The position numbers and the translations under genes were made by a program. A model generated the notes under the pieces. The model did no database searches. It was given only the letters and a program-made list of their open reading frames with translations, and was not told where the DNA came from. Positions 11,307 to 20,733 of a stretch of 64,000 nt of DNA are shown piece by piece. Numbering within the stretch: the first letter of the stretch is position 1; each line of letters opens with the position of its first letter. The stretch comes from Allomyces arbusculus (Eukaryota > Blastocladiomycota > Blastocladiomycetes > Blastocladiales > Blastocladiaceae), in NCBI GenBank assembly GCA_027604705.1, contig JADHYV010000071.1:33416-97415 (forward strand). Direction: 5' to 3'.

Positions 11307-14012
11307 TCACGCCCCTGTCACCATTTCCCGCACCACATTTAGCGCTGGGGCTGACGCGACCGGCCGCAACCGCCTCGCCGCCGGCGTCGCCGGGGACATG
11401 GCTACGGGTACTGTATGCTGCACGGGCGCCGGCGCAGCGGGCCGCGGCACGCCACGCGGCAGCGCACGCCGCACCCGTCCTGCAACGCGGCGGCGATGCG
11501 CGGACGACGACGCCTGCGACGACGCGACACTGGTCCCGCGCTTCGTGCTCCGCTGGGTCGATGACGGAGCGCCGGTCGCGGGCGTCGACGATGCGTCGGA
11601 CCACGCCGAGTCCGTGTCGGACTCGATTGCCAGCTCGTCTTCGGCGTCATCCACGTCTTCCCACTCGTCCCGCCCTTGGGGCGCCGTGACGACCGACGCG
11701 CCAGTCCCCGCGCGGCCACGCGCGGAAGCGGCGGTGGCAGGAGAAGCAGGGACGACGCGCGGGAACGCCAGCCGCCGGCGCCGTCCCCCGCGTCCCGCGC
11801 CACGACCAACCGATGCAAAACTCCGTGCCCCGACGCTGCGTGCGGATTTCGCGACCGACCGCACACTCTTCGCGTCCGCTGCTGCCGCGGCCGCCACCGA
11901 CTTCTTCGACTCCGCCACGACTTCGGCCGTCGCGAGTTGCCCACGCAACACCTGCCCGACATTCACCGCGGCCATCATCGCGACGACCACCGGGTCGCGG
12001 CGGTTCGCATGCGCGCGCGCCGTTGCGAGCCACGGGTGTGCGAGCGCGTCCTGTGCGGAAATGCGCGCGCCCGGTGGGACGGCGAGGACGCGCGCGAGCC
12101 AGTCCCGCGCGTACGGCGAGATGTGGGCCCATGCGGGCGGCGTCGATGGGTTGGTGACGGGCGGCGGGAACGCCGAGGTGGTGGACGTGGCCAGCCGGCG
12201 GATCGCGCGCGTCGACGAGTAGGGCAACTGGCCTGTGAGCAGCACGTACGCGACGGTGCCGGCGCTCCACATATCGGCGGCCGGGGTGGTCGCGTTCGCG
12301 CGCGCCGCGGTCGAGACGGTTGACGTGTCCGACGCGCGCTTGGGGCTGGTGGATTTGGCCGCGTGCACGGCGACCGCGACCTCGGGCGCCCAGCACCGCG
12401 GATCGCCGTCCTCCTCTCCTTCGTCTTCCGCACTCGCCCATGCGACCTGCACCGCCCAGGGGTCCTCGCCGTCACGCACTTGCACGACGCAGTCGGGCGC
12501 GACGCGGCCATGCACGACCCCGACCCGATGCGCGGCGGCCAAGGCCGCGACCATTTGCGCAACGATTCGAGCCACGTCCAATTCCGTGACCGTCGGCGCA
12601 CTCGCAAGCGCATCCAGAACCCTCGCCCCGGCGCGTTCCACAACCACATAACATCCACCCTTCCCGCTCGCGCGCTCAAACACGTTCGGCACCGGCGCGA
12701 TCTGCTGCACGGTCATGCACCCGCTCATCGCGCCCAGCTGCGCGGCCAAACTCGTCGCCGCGGACGCCGATCCCGTCGGCACCAGCGCGCACGGTAACGA
12801 CGTGGCGCGGTGCGTCGCCGTCAATGTCCCCGGCACCCGATCGTAGTGCCGCGCGAGTTCCGCCGCGCCGTAGACGACGGGCGGTGCCGTGGACCGCGTC
12901 GAATTGGACGACCGCGCCGACCGCGTCGACCGCGTGTCTCCAGCGGGATCGTGCCGCCCGGGCGGCGTGTGCGGCGGCGAGAGCGCGTAGGTTGCGTAGT
13001 ACGGCGACCCGGCGGCCAGGGAGGGCGGAGAGTAGTACGCGAATGCCGGTGGCGCCGGACACGCGCACGGCGACTGCGCGGCCGACTGGGTCGATGCGGG
13101 TGGCCACGCGCACAGATGCGTCGTCGTCGTGGGAGAGTGGTGGTGGTGGTGGTGCGGGTACAGGTGGTGCAAGACGGGCGTGCCGGCCGCGGCCGCATAG
13201 AGGGCCGGCGGGGACGCAGCTGCAGCAGCGAGTAAGTGGTGCGAGAGCGCCGCGTGCAGGTCCGCGTGCGACGGGACTAGCGCCGGATTGTACGGCATCG
13301 GTGATCCGGACGCGGCAGCGGCATTGGCCCAGTCGGCCTCAGCGGCCGCAGCGGCACGCAGGTTCGGGACCGACACGCTGTGCGCGAGCGCGGGGGACGT
13401 CCATGCGCGTTGCGGCGGCGGCTGTTGCGTTGCGGTCGACGGCCAGTCGGCGATCCGCGTCGACGATGCCGTCGGGGTCGCGCCGAGCTTGGACTGCCGC
13501 GCACGCGCGGTCGCGGCCGACGGCACGAGCGAGATCTGGCTTGGTGCGGCCCCCGGACGCGGCGGGACATACGACCAGTGCGACGTGGCCGCCGACCGGA
13601 CCGACAAACCGTCGGCCTCGCCGCGCAACGTGCCCGCCGTGCGTCGCCGTCTCAAAATCCCGGCCAAGGGTGAATCGCGCCGTCCGGTCGTCCCGACGGT
13701 CGCGGTCGCCGCCGACTTGGTCGACGCCGCGGGGGCCGCGCGCGCGTCGGCCAACGCCGTATCCAAATCAATCAATTCGTCCTCGTCTTCTTCGGGCACG
13801 ACGTACGGTTTCGCGGACCGGACCGACGGCACGGGCGGGGTCGGCGGCGCCACGTCGGTCACGGTCGAGTTACTCGAGGCGCGCCGTAGACGCGCGTGCT
13901 TGGGTAACCCGAACGCGCCGAGCGCGCCATTCGGGCGCGGGACGGGCCATTTGGTCGGGTCGCCGTCGTCGCCGCACCCGGTGCAGAGGACGCGTGTCGA
14001 TGCGCGAGGCAT
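11307..14012 (-). CDS. Predicted pseudokinase with long disordered flanks
   Basis: About 901 aa from the Met at 14012 (context ACCATGC); the frame stays open further upstream. Residues ~1-395 are disordered and Ala/Pro/Ser-rich, with a His run near 13150. A protein-kinase-like fold covers ~400-672. The C-lobe landmarks are clear: HGRVAPDCVV at the HRD loop (~500), WAPEV at the APE site (~539), ADMWSAGTVAYVLLTGQLPY for helix F (~577) and RISAQDALAHPWL near the end. Catalytic residues are missing: HRD is HGR, the loop Lys is Ala, no DFG is visible (VAWASAEDE in its place), and the VAIK region reads CALVPTG without Lys. A scaffold or allosteric role is inference. The C-terminal ~230 residues are Arg/Ala-rich. 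A short CxxC (CTGC) lies near the N-terminus. Confidence 0.7.
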   Translation of the reverse strand: MPRASTRVLCTGCGDDGDPTKWPVPRPNGALGAFGLPKHARLRRASSNSTVTDVAPPTPPVPSVRSAKPYVVPEEDEDELIDLDTALADARAAPAASTKSAATATVGTTGRRDSPLAGILRRRRTAGTLRGEADGLSVRSAATSHWSYVPPRPGAAPSQISLVPSAATARARQSKLGATPTASSTRIADWPSTATQQPPPQRAWTSPALAHSVSVPNLRAAAAAEADWANAAAASGSPMPYNPALVPSHADLHAALSHHLLAAAAASPPALYAAAAGTPVLHHLYPHHHHHHSPTTTTHLCAWPPASTQSAAQSPCACPAPPAFAYYSPPSLAAGSPYYATYALSPPHTPPGRHDPAGDTRSTRSARSSNSTRSTAPPVVYGAAELARHYDRVPGTLTATHRATSLPCALVPTGSASAATSLAAQLGAMSGCMTVQQIAPVPNVFERASGKGGCYVVVERAGARVLDALASAPTVTELDVARIVAQMVAALAAAHRVGVVHGRVAPDCVVQVRDGEDPWAVQVAWASAEDEGEEDGDPRCWAPEVAVAVHAAKSTSPKRASDTSTVSTAARANATTPAADMWSAGTVAYVLLTGQLPYSSTRAIRRLATSTTSAFPPPVTNPSTPPAWAHISPYARDWLARVLAVPPGARISAQDALAHPWLATARAHANRRDPVVVAMMAAVNVGQVLRGQLATAEVVAESKKSVAAAAAADAKSVRSVAKSARSVGARSFASVGRGAGRGGRRRRLAFPRVVPASPATAASARGRAGTGASVVTAPQGRDEWEDVDDAEDELAIESDTDSAWSDASSTPATGAPSSTQRSTKRGTSVASSQASSSAHRRRVAGRVRRALPRGVPRPAAPAPVQHTVPVAMSPATPAARRLRPVASAPALNVVREMVTGA

Positions 14013-14390
14013 GGTGCCGTCCTTGGTGGGTTGTTGGCTGCTGCGGTGTGCTTGGATGCAGAAGATGCGGCAGCTGCGTGGCGGGAGCGAGGTGGGTCGA
14101 GATTGAGGTCGAGCGTCGTGAAGTGCGAGCAGGACGAGAACCAGGGCGACGGGAGAGAGGAGAGCGAGGACAAGCGCGATCGGAGGGGTCAGTCCACTAG
14201 TCGGGGAACCAGAACAAGAAGCGCGAGGTGCGCACGGCGAACGGCGAAGGGAGCGACAGACGACCGACACGCGGTCCAAAAGGTAATTCGCCTCCGGCAC
14301 ACCGCTTGCCCCGCGAATCGAAAGCAAGACCGCGCGTGCACGGTAAGGCTCTCAGCCAGTGAACCGGCGCGCGTGCGGTCGGGCACTCTC

Positions 14391-15482
14391 TCACGACCGA
14401 CCAGACCGACTGGGACGACGACGACAGCCGAGTCGGTGCAGATCGTGATCTGCGGACAAACGGCGCGCTAGGCGTAGCCGGTCCCTGCCCGTCGTGCCGC
14501 TATGGGCAGGGCAGTTTGTACACGGTCGTCGCCGTGCAATCGCGCCGCCCGAGCCCATTGCGCAGAAGCGCCGGCTGCCACCCACTTCCGGTCCGCCTTT
14601 CGCGCGCAAAGAACGAGAGAAACGTTGAGACGCGTACCCGATGGTCACCGACCGGACAACAGCGGTCGGTGGAGACGACGCGTCGGAGATGCGCGAGTCG
14701 GGATGGTCAGGTTGCAGTTGTGCGTCGGGCGCGTCGGGCGCGTCGTGCTGGTGATGCGACTTGGCAGCAAGCGACTTGGCGCGCGTTGTCGAGTGCGTTG
14801 ATGCCACGTCCGAGCGCAGGTCGTGATCGGTCGCGTTGTCACTGTTCACGTCGTTCACAACGACTTCGTAGGCGCGCGAGGCCGTCGGTGCGGGCGAGGC
14901 CGGGACTGCGTGGAAGTGGTGCTGCAGCGACGCGCGCGGGAGCGGGAGCGGAGAGAGTGGGGTCGGGACAAGGTCGCCGGCAATGGCGATGATGGACGAG
15001 GTTGAGGAAACCGCGGAAGAGGCCGAGGTGGTGGAAGTGGCAGAACAGGTACTGGCGCGGCGCGTCGTTTTCTTCGCCTTGGGTGCGGGCATGAGCTGCC
15101 AGAGGTGCGCGGTCACGTCGAGCGGGTGGTTGTCGTCGACGACGTTGGCGCCGCCGTTGCCCTGGAGCGCGTCGTGGCGGCGCGTGGCGGCGACAGCGAC
15201 AGCAACAGCAACAGCGGCGTGGCTGGCGGGCGCAGGCAGCGGTTCGGCGGCAGAGGCGCGGAGAGCGTCGTCGACAGACTCTTGGCGTCCAAGGACAAGG
15301 GCGGGGAGATGGGCGGGGACGACAGCGTGCGCGTCGACGTTGTCGTTGTCAGGCGGGTGCGCAGAGCTTGCGTCGCGGCGTTCACGGCGGCGCTGGAACC
15401 GTTGTGGCGCGCCGTCGGTGGTGGTCGCGGTGGTCGCGTCGAGCGCGCGTATTTGGCGGCGGCGTCGGCGGCGTGGCGGCAT
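14391..15482 (-). CDS. Low-complexity basic protein, unrecognised
   Basis: Frame of about 363 codons from MPPRRRRRRQIRALD. It has an Arg-run start, an Ala/Val repeat (AVAVAVAVAA), a Ser/Thr-rich stretch (SATSTTSASSAVSSTSS) and an Asn/Asp-rich segment (VVNDVNSDNATDHD). No domain is recognised. The Arg-rich N-terminus could act as nuclear or matrix targeting; that is a guess. The last ~80 codons read like GC-biased noise, and an intron with a different true end is possible. Confidence rests on the length and the AT-richer, less repetitive middle. It lies between the pseudokinase (same strand) and the zinc-finger gene (divergent). Confidence 0.4.
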   Translation of the reverse strand: MPPRRRRRRQIRALDATTATTTDGAPQRFQRRRERRDASSAHPPDNDNVDAHAVVPAHLPALVLGRQESVDDALRASAAEPLPAPASHAAVAVAVAVAATRRHDALQGNGGANVVDDNHPLDVTAHLWQLMPAPKAKKTTRRASTCSATSTTSASSAVSSTSSIIAIAGDLVPTPLSPLPLPRASLQHHFHAVPASPAPTASRAYEVVVNDVNSDNATDHDLRSDVASTHSTTRAKSLAAKSHHQHDAPDAPDAQLQPDHPDSRISDASSPPTAVVRSVTIGYASQRFSRSLRAKGGPEVGGSRRFCAMGSGGAIARRRPCTNCPAHSGTTGRDRLRLARRLSADHDLHRLGCRRRPSRSGRS

Positions 15483-16575
15483 TGCGGAAGGGCAGGGGAC
15501 ATAAATGGGTGGGCGTGGGGGGGAATTGCATCCAAGATGACGGCCAGTGATGGTCGGCCGGCCGGTCAGTTGCGTGTGCGTGCTCGCATGCATCGGCAAC
15601 AGGGAACAGGGTTGGCCACTGTCGAGCGTCACGGCCGCCCGCGGCCATCCGACAGCGTTTGGCACGCGGTCCGAGCGGTTGCCGGCCCAGACCGTTGGCA
15701 GTGGCGGCACCGCGAACACACAATGGGGCGCGACCGCGGTAAAGTCAAACCCGGGCCAGCGGCACGGCAGCGGAGATTGATGCGCGCTGATGAAGCGCAC
15801 AGAGGACAAGGGCAACGCTAATGAATGAATGAACCAGCCAAGCAGGAAGCGGGAAGCGCACCCGCGTCAGAAGCGCGCTCACGGCGCCGGCCAGGGGCGG
15901 CGGCAGCATGACGTGCTCGGATAGCGGCGCGAGCATGCGATCGCGCGCGAGGCAGACTCGGGATCAGGGTCGGCAAGACTTTGCGGCACGTCGTGGTGCG
16001 TCTGGGCGTGCGCGTGCCGTGCGTTGCCGTCGGGCACCGTGCGGCTGCCGGGCCGAGCGCAACGCGGCCCGCAGGGCGGTACAGCGTGCGAGGTGGTGCA
16101 GCGTGCGAGGCGGCGCGAGACGCGGCGTGACTTGCGCGTGTGTCGGAGCGTGCGCGTCACGGATCGCCGCCGCGCTGTCCCGCACAGCCGCGCGGGTCGC
16201 ACCAAGGTTGCACGCGCGGTGCGGGTGGCCCGCGGCGGCGGCGCCGCTCCACCACCACCGCCCGCCGCGGCAGCGCGCCCTGCACATCCGCAGGCCCACC
16301 CGCCGCAAAGTGCAGACGCCGGAGACACCCGCGGCGTTGCGTGGCCGCTGTCTGCAGCGCGTTCGCGGCGCTGGTGCTGGTGGCCGGTCCCTGCCGCGAG
16401 CTGACCGATCCCCCACCCGAGCCGCCGATCGCTCCAGTTGGGTTGAAGAAGCGCGCCCGGCTCCACGTTTGCGCTCTCTCCCTCGGCCCCTCGCGCACGA
16501 CCACGACGCACCCGCCGACGCCAAGCTGCACCCGTCGATGAGACGCACGACACCGGCCGCACCATAGCCGCGACC
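15483..16575. other. Divergent intergenic region
   Basis: Upstream region shared by the low-complexity gene (-) and the zinc-finger gene (+). Very GC-rich, open in several frames, with no conserved motif or RNA gene recognised. Confidence 0.4.
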
Positions 16576-19500
16576 ATGCTCCACGCCGCCGCCAACCGTC
16601 CGCTGGCGCGCCGCGCGAGCACGACTTCCACCACCACGGCAAGCGCCGCCAACCGTCCACTGACGCCGCCGGCGCGCCGCTCGCTCTCTTCGGCACCTGC
16701 CGCGCTGCTCGCCTCTGTGCACGCGCCGCCCACTGCGCCGCCCATTGCTGTCGCGGCACGCGCGGTCGAGGCCGACGACGATGTCCAGTCCGTGGCTCCG
16801 TCAACTGCAGCCGCCAGCGCGGGGCTCGCTTGCCAATGGCTCGTTGGCGCGTGTTGCCACGACTGGCGCGACTCGACTGCCGACGTGCCTCGGCCCGACC
16901 CGCACTCGTGCGCGCGCCGGTTCAACTCGGCCGCCGCCCTGCTCAAGCACTTGGTCGAGGCGCACGCCGGGTCGCCGTCTGGACCAACAAATGTGTGCGG
17001 ATTCTGCCACTGGGCCGGGTGCACCAAAGTCTTCAAGACGCAATCCAAGTTTGCGCGCAAAGACCACTTTCGCGCGCATCTCGCCGAACTGACGGCGGCC
17101 GAGGCCGCAGCGGCACGGTGCCGCGACTGCGGCGCGCATAATCCCGTTACGGTGGTGGAGAATGACGATGCCGTCTCGGACCGACTCTCGGCTGCAGATT
17201 CGGCCGCGACATCGACGGCGTCGTACCTTGCGCCGACGGCCGCAACCACGAGCGCGCGCGATCCACCCGCAGTCCCAAAAGTGTCGGCGGCTACGGCGAA
17301 ATCGCTCGCGCGTCGCGCGTCGTCGGCGTCGCTCGCCTCGGGTACCGGGGCTCCATTACGCCGGACCGGGTCGCTCGCGGCCAACGCGGCTGCCAACCGG
17401 CGGTCGTTACACCTGCCCGAGCGGTCATTTATGCTGCCCACCCCACGGCGCGCGTCCACGCCGACCCCCTCGAAACGCGTCCCCTCGCCACCGGCATCCT
17501 CGGCCGCGGGTCCGCCGCCGTCGCTCGATTTGCCCGATTTACCCCCACCGCTCGAGCCCGAGTTGCTGTTTGCCGACACGAACGAGCGCGTCGCCGCGTG
17601 GGTCCGGCACGACGCAGCCCTTGCCGCTGCGGGCGCTGACGGTGCTGCCGTCGATCCCGACCCGATGGAATCGTCGCCACTGGAATCGATGCGCGCGCTC
17701 GCCAAAGACGTGCGCACCGTCGAACGCAGCTTGGCCGCCGAGTACGGCCCGCCTCCACGGAAACCGCCGAAATTGACGATGGTCACAACCGTGCTCAATA
17801 TCGCGCCCGCCGAACCCGATTTGGTCGACGACAGCGCGGTAGATAAGGTCAAGGACGCGGCCAACGACGTGGCCCGCGCACTCGCGGCCTTGCGCCCGCT
17901 CGCCGCACGCCGGCGCAAACTCATGCTCGCGACCGCGTTACGTCGCCCTCGGTCGGCCGGTGCCGTGACCCCGCCATTACCGGGCGCGCGCGCCGCGGCG
18001 CTGCGGCCACGGCGGTCGATTGCGCGGCTCAACCTCACGCCACCGCCGCCGTCCGCACCGCGTGTCGATCCGTGGACTGGGCCGTCGGACGATCCGCTGT
18101 CCTGGGCCGCTGCAATCCCACTGCCCCGCTCGACGTCGTCGGCTGCCGCGTCCGACCCAGGCCGCCCGACCCGCGGCCGTCCCGCCTCGATCGCGTCGTC
18201 ATCGTCGCACGACTCGACTGATTGGGCGTCGGTCGCTGCGCACGTCGCGCACCGCGTTGACGCTTCGGTGCTCGCGTTCCAGGATGAGTTGGTGACCCGG
18301 CTCGAGTTGCTCGCGGACGCACAGACGGCCGGGCTCGCTGCCGCCGCGGCGGATATGGTCGCTGCTGTGCAGACGGCGGTCGAAGCAATGCGCGCGACCG
18401 CGCCGGCAAATACCGAGGACGCACCTGCAGCTCAACCGACATCTGCGCTCTCGCAACAACTCGGCGCGCGGTCGGCGACCCCGTTGTCCCCGATGCGCGT
18501 CGAGTCCGAAACCTCCCCACCGCCCCGGCACACTACGTCACCACCGCCGCGCGCGATGCCGCTGACCATGTCTCCGCCCGACACACTCGCCTCCCTCCCC
18601 TCGACCTCGCGAATTTTACCCCGCGGCACGTCCCCACACCCGCCGCCGCACCGCACCTTCTCGGACCCGTCCCTCCGCACCCAGTCCCCGGTTCTCGCAC
18701 GCCCACATTCCTTACGGTCCCGATCCCGCGCGCGGCCACTGTCCCTCGTCGCGGCGTCCCCCGCGGGGACTTCCATGGCCGCGGCGCTCGACTTGCCCTC
18801 AGTTCGCGCATCCGCCGTCGCATCGGTGTCCTCGGAACTCGCGCTCGCGTCGGCGCCGACGACGCCCGTAACCGCCGCGCACCCGCGCTTGCGGTCCCGC
18901 GAGTCGTCGGTAGTCGTGGACTCCACCGGCACCTCTGGCGGCGCGCCGCGGTCCGTCGTGGATCCGTGGCTTGTGTCGAGCTCCCCGCTGGGGGCACTCC
19001 AGGTGGCCGCACCGGCGCCGCCGACTGCGCCCGCCTCGCGTTCAGCCACCCCGGGCCTGTTCCTGATGGACCCGTGCGCGTCGCGCCCGGGGACCCCGCC
19101 GGCAAGTGCGCCGCCCGTCCCGCCGCTCCTTGCGCCGGTCCCGCGCCGCGCAACGGTGCCGGCACACTCGCCGCTCGTTCCCGTGGAACCACCGACGGCC
19201 CCGGTCGCGCCTGCGGCTGAAGGCGAATCCGCACCACCGGCGCATGCGCCGCACCGCGCCGGATCGCGCCGAGCGTCGGCCGCATCCTCGTCTTCTTCTG
19301 CTGATGCCGCAGCTGCAGCAGCCTCATCCGCGGCTCCGGCGGCCACGGCGCGGTCGCCCTCGCCACCACGCGCGCCGTCGCCGCCGCGCACGGGCATGTG
19401 GGCGTCGGTGCGCCGCGTGTTCCGGCGCGACAAGCCCGCTACGGCGCCGGCGCCCGCGATGGCGGCGGTCGTGGATGCCGCGGTGAAAGCAGCGGCTGCA

Positions 19501-19614
19501 GGGAAGCCCGTGGCAGCGGTGGCGAGGAGGAACGAGGAGGACGACGATGCGGTGGTGCCCATCGTGACGGGGGTGAGTCCCCGGGAGCCGCGGGAGGCGT
19601 TGCGGGAGCGGTAA
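16576..19614 (+). CDS. Zinc-finger protein with a Gli/PacC-like finger pair
   Basis: 1012 codons in one exon. Two linked fingers sit at about residues 84-170. Finger 1 begins CQW (C86) and closes with FNSAAALLKHLVEAH (H125, H130). Finger 2 is C144HWAGC149 with KFARKDHFRAH (H164, H168). The Cys-x-Trp start of finger 1 and the Trp between the cysteines of finger 2 recall the interacting first two fingers of Gli/ZIC/PacC(Rim101). A CRDCG (~182-185) follows without a His pair, so a third finger is absent or degenerate. The remaining ~830 residues are Ser/Pro/Ala-rich with short acidic patches, and the tail holds a basic segment near GMWASVRRVFRRDK (~940). Nuclear DNA binding is inferred. A 719-codon open frame on the opposite strand (15879-18038) is a composition shadow. 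Confidence 0.75.
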   Translation: MLHAAANRPLARRASTTSTTTASAANRPLTPPARRSLSSAPAALLASVHAPPTAPPIAVAARAVEADDDVQSVAPSTAAASAGLACQWLVGACCHDWRDSTADVPRPDPHSCARRFNSAAALLKHLVEAHAGSPSGPTNVCGFCHWAGCTKVFKTQSKFARKDHFRAHLAELTAAEAAAARCRDCGAHNPVTVVENDDAVSDRLSAADSAATSTASYLAPTAATTSARDPPAVPKVSAATAKSLARRASSASLASGTGAPLRRTGSLAANAAANRRSLHLPERSFMLPTPRRASTPTPSKRVPSPPASSAAGPPPSLDLPDLPPPLEPELLFADTNERVAAWVRHDAALAAAGADGAAVDPDPMESSPLESMRALAKDVRTVERSLAAEYGPPPRKPPKLTMVTTVLNIAPAEPDLVDDSAVDKVKDAANDVARALAALRPLAARRRKLMLATALRRPRSAGAVTPPLPGARAAALRPRRSIARLNLTPPPPSAPRVDPWTGPSDDPLSWAAAIPLPRSTSSAAASDPGRPTRGRPASIASSSSHDSTDWASVAAHVAHRVDASVLAFQDELVTRLELLADAQTAGLAAAAADMVAAVQTAVEAMRATAPANTEDAPAAQPTSALSQQLGARSATPLSPMRVESETSPPPRHTTSPPPRAMPLTMSPPDTLASLPSTSRILPRGTSPHPPPHRTFSDPSLRTQSPVLARPHSLRSRSRARPLSLVAASPAGTSMAAALDLPSVRASAVASVSSELALASAPTTPVTAAHPRLRSRESSVVVDSTGTSGGAPRSVVDPWLVSSSPLGALQVAAPAPPTAPASRSATPGLFLMDPCASRPGTPPASAPPVPPLLAPVPRRATVPAHSPLVPVEPPTAPVAPAAEGESAPPAHAPHRAGSRRASAASSSSSADAAAAAASSAAPAATARSPSPPRAPSPPRTGMWASVRRVFRRDKPATAPAPAMAAVVDAAVKAAAAGKPVAAVARRNEEDDDAVVPIVTGVSPREPREALRER

Positions 19615-20279
19615 GCAGATGAAGAGGATAGGTAGTGGGCGATGTGGAGTCGTTGGTGTGCCGTGTATTTATATGTTGTTGTTTGTCGAGTGACGCTCGC
19701 TGGTCAAGTTCCGCGCACGCGCGTGCGCGCTTGTTGTCGATTTGGTTGGGTATCGTTTTCTGTTGTCTTGTTGTCTTGCCTTGCCCTTCCCCGCCCTGTT
19801 CGTGTCTTTCTCCTTCTACCCCCGGTTTTGATTGACCCATTGTACGTGCGGCCGCTGCTCCTGGCCTTACCTTGCCGTGCATTTTTGCTTACCCTTCATG
19901 ATATATACACGACCAATGCGTCTTGCTGTCATTCGTCCCCGGATGCCGTCCTAAAGTCCATTCTCCACCCGTCGTCGTCGTCGTCGTCGTCGTCGTCCTA
20001 CATCCGCAACCTCGTCCCATGAGTCAAGATCTTTCCTCTTCCTCCAAACAAGTCTCCTTCTTCTCCACCCCCATACCACTCCCGCGCACGTCCCGAACTC
20101 ACCGGACTCACGGCGCGCGCGGTCGCACGGACCACCGGCTCCGTCACCATCTCCATCCCCATTCCCTTCCCACTCGACTCCCCGACCTCGCCCGGGGCGG
20201 CCGAATGACTCGCCGACCGCGCGCGCGCGCCAGTGGCGCCATCACCGCGCTCCCCGCCGCCGCCGCCGACACGGGCATC
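19615..20279. other. Intergenic region with a (CGT)n tract
   Basis: Pyrimidine-rich 3' flank of the zinc-finger gene, with an AT-richer patch (TGATATATAC near 19900) and a run of about nine CGT/TCG units at 19971-19997. No gene recognised. Confidence 0.4.
19971..19997. repeat. (CGT)n microsatellite
   Basis: About nine perfect GTC/CGT units outside any confident gene. Confidence 0.8.
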
Positions 20280-20412
20280 GCCCTTACCCCCCGCCCCACA
20301 CTCGATCCCGGACGACCCGCCACACCGCCGCCGACGGAGCGCGCCCCTGCCGCCGCGAGTGCTCCGGCCACCGCGTCCGTGTCCGGCTGCGTCGGGAGTT
20401 TGCACGGCCCAC

Positions 20413-20414
<2 letters not shown>

Positions 20415-20452
<38 letters not shown>
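20415..20452. repeat. (CCG)n microsatellite
   Basis: About twelve CCG/GCC units inside the receptor pseudogene's tail remnant; reads as poly-Gly on the minus strand. Confidence 0.85.
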
Positions 20453-20658
20453 TCGTCGTCACGACCACGCACGCCGAGCGGCAAATCGCCGGGCCGCGGG
20501 TCGAAAACGTTGTGCGCGCCGTCGCGAATGCGGTGCCCCGTGACGCCCGGTCCGGCGCTCAGGGTCGCCGAGACGAGCGCGAGGGAGGCCGTCCCCCGGT
20601 GCAGGCGGAACGACAATGTGCACCGCGGGCGGCGTGCCAAGTCTTCGTCCACCCCCTG

Positions 20659-20733
20659 CCACCACCACCACCACCACCACCACCACCACCACCACCACCA
20701 CCACCACCACCACCACCACCACCACCACCACCC
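20659..20733. repeat. (CCA)n microsatellite, about 25 units
   Basis: A perfect 75-nt CCA/CAC run, the longest simple repeat in the window. It sits between the seventh-helix remnant and the PH-like remnant of the receptor pseudogene, where the intact paralogues have unique sequence. Confidence 0.95.

Noticed and set aside
15879-18038. 719-codon open frame on the minus strand across the zinc-finger gene
   Set aside because: Composition is Ala/Arg/Ser noise with no domain; the plus strand carries paired fingers in the same interval. GC-rich DNA keeps antisense frames open.
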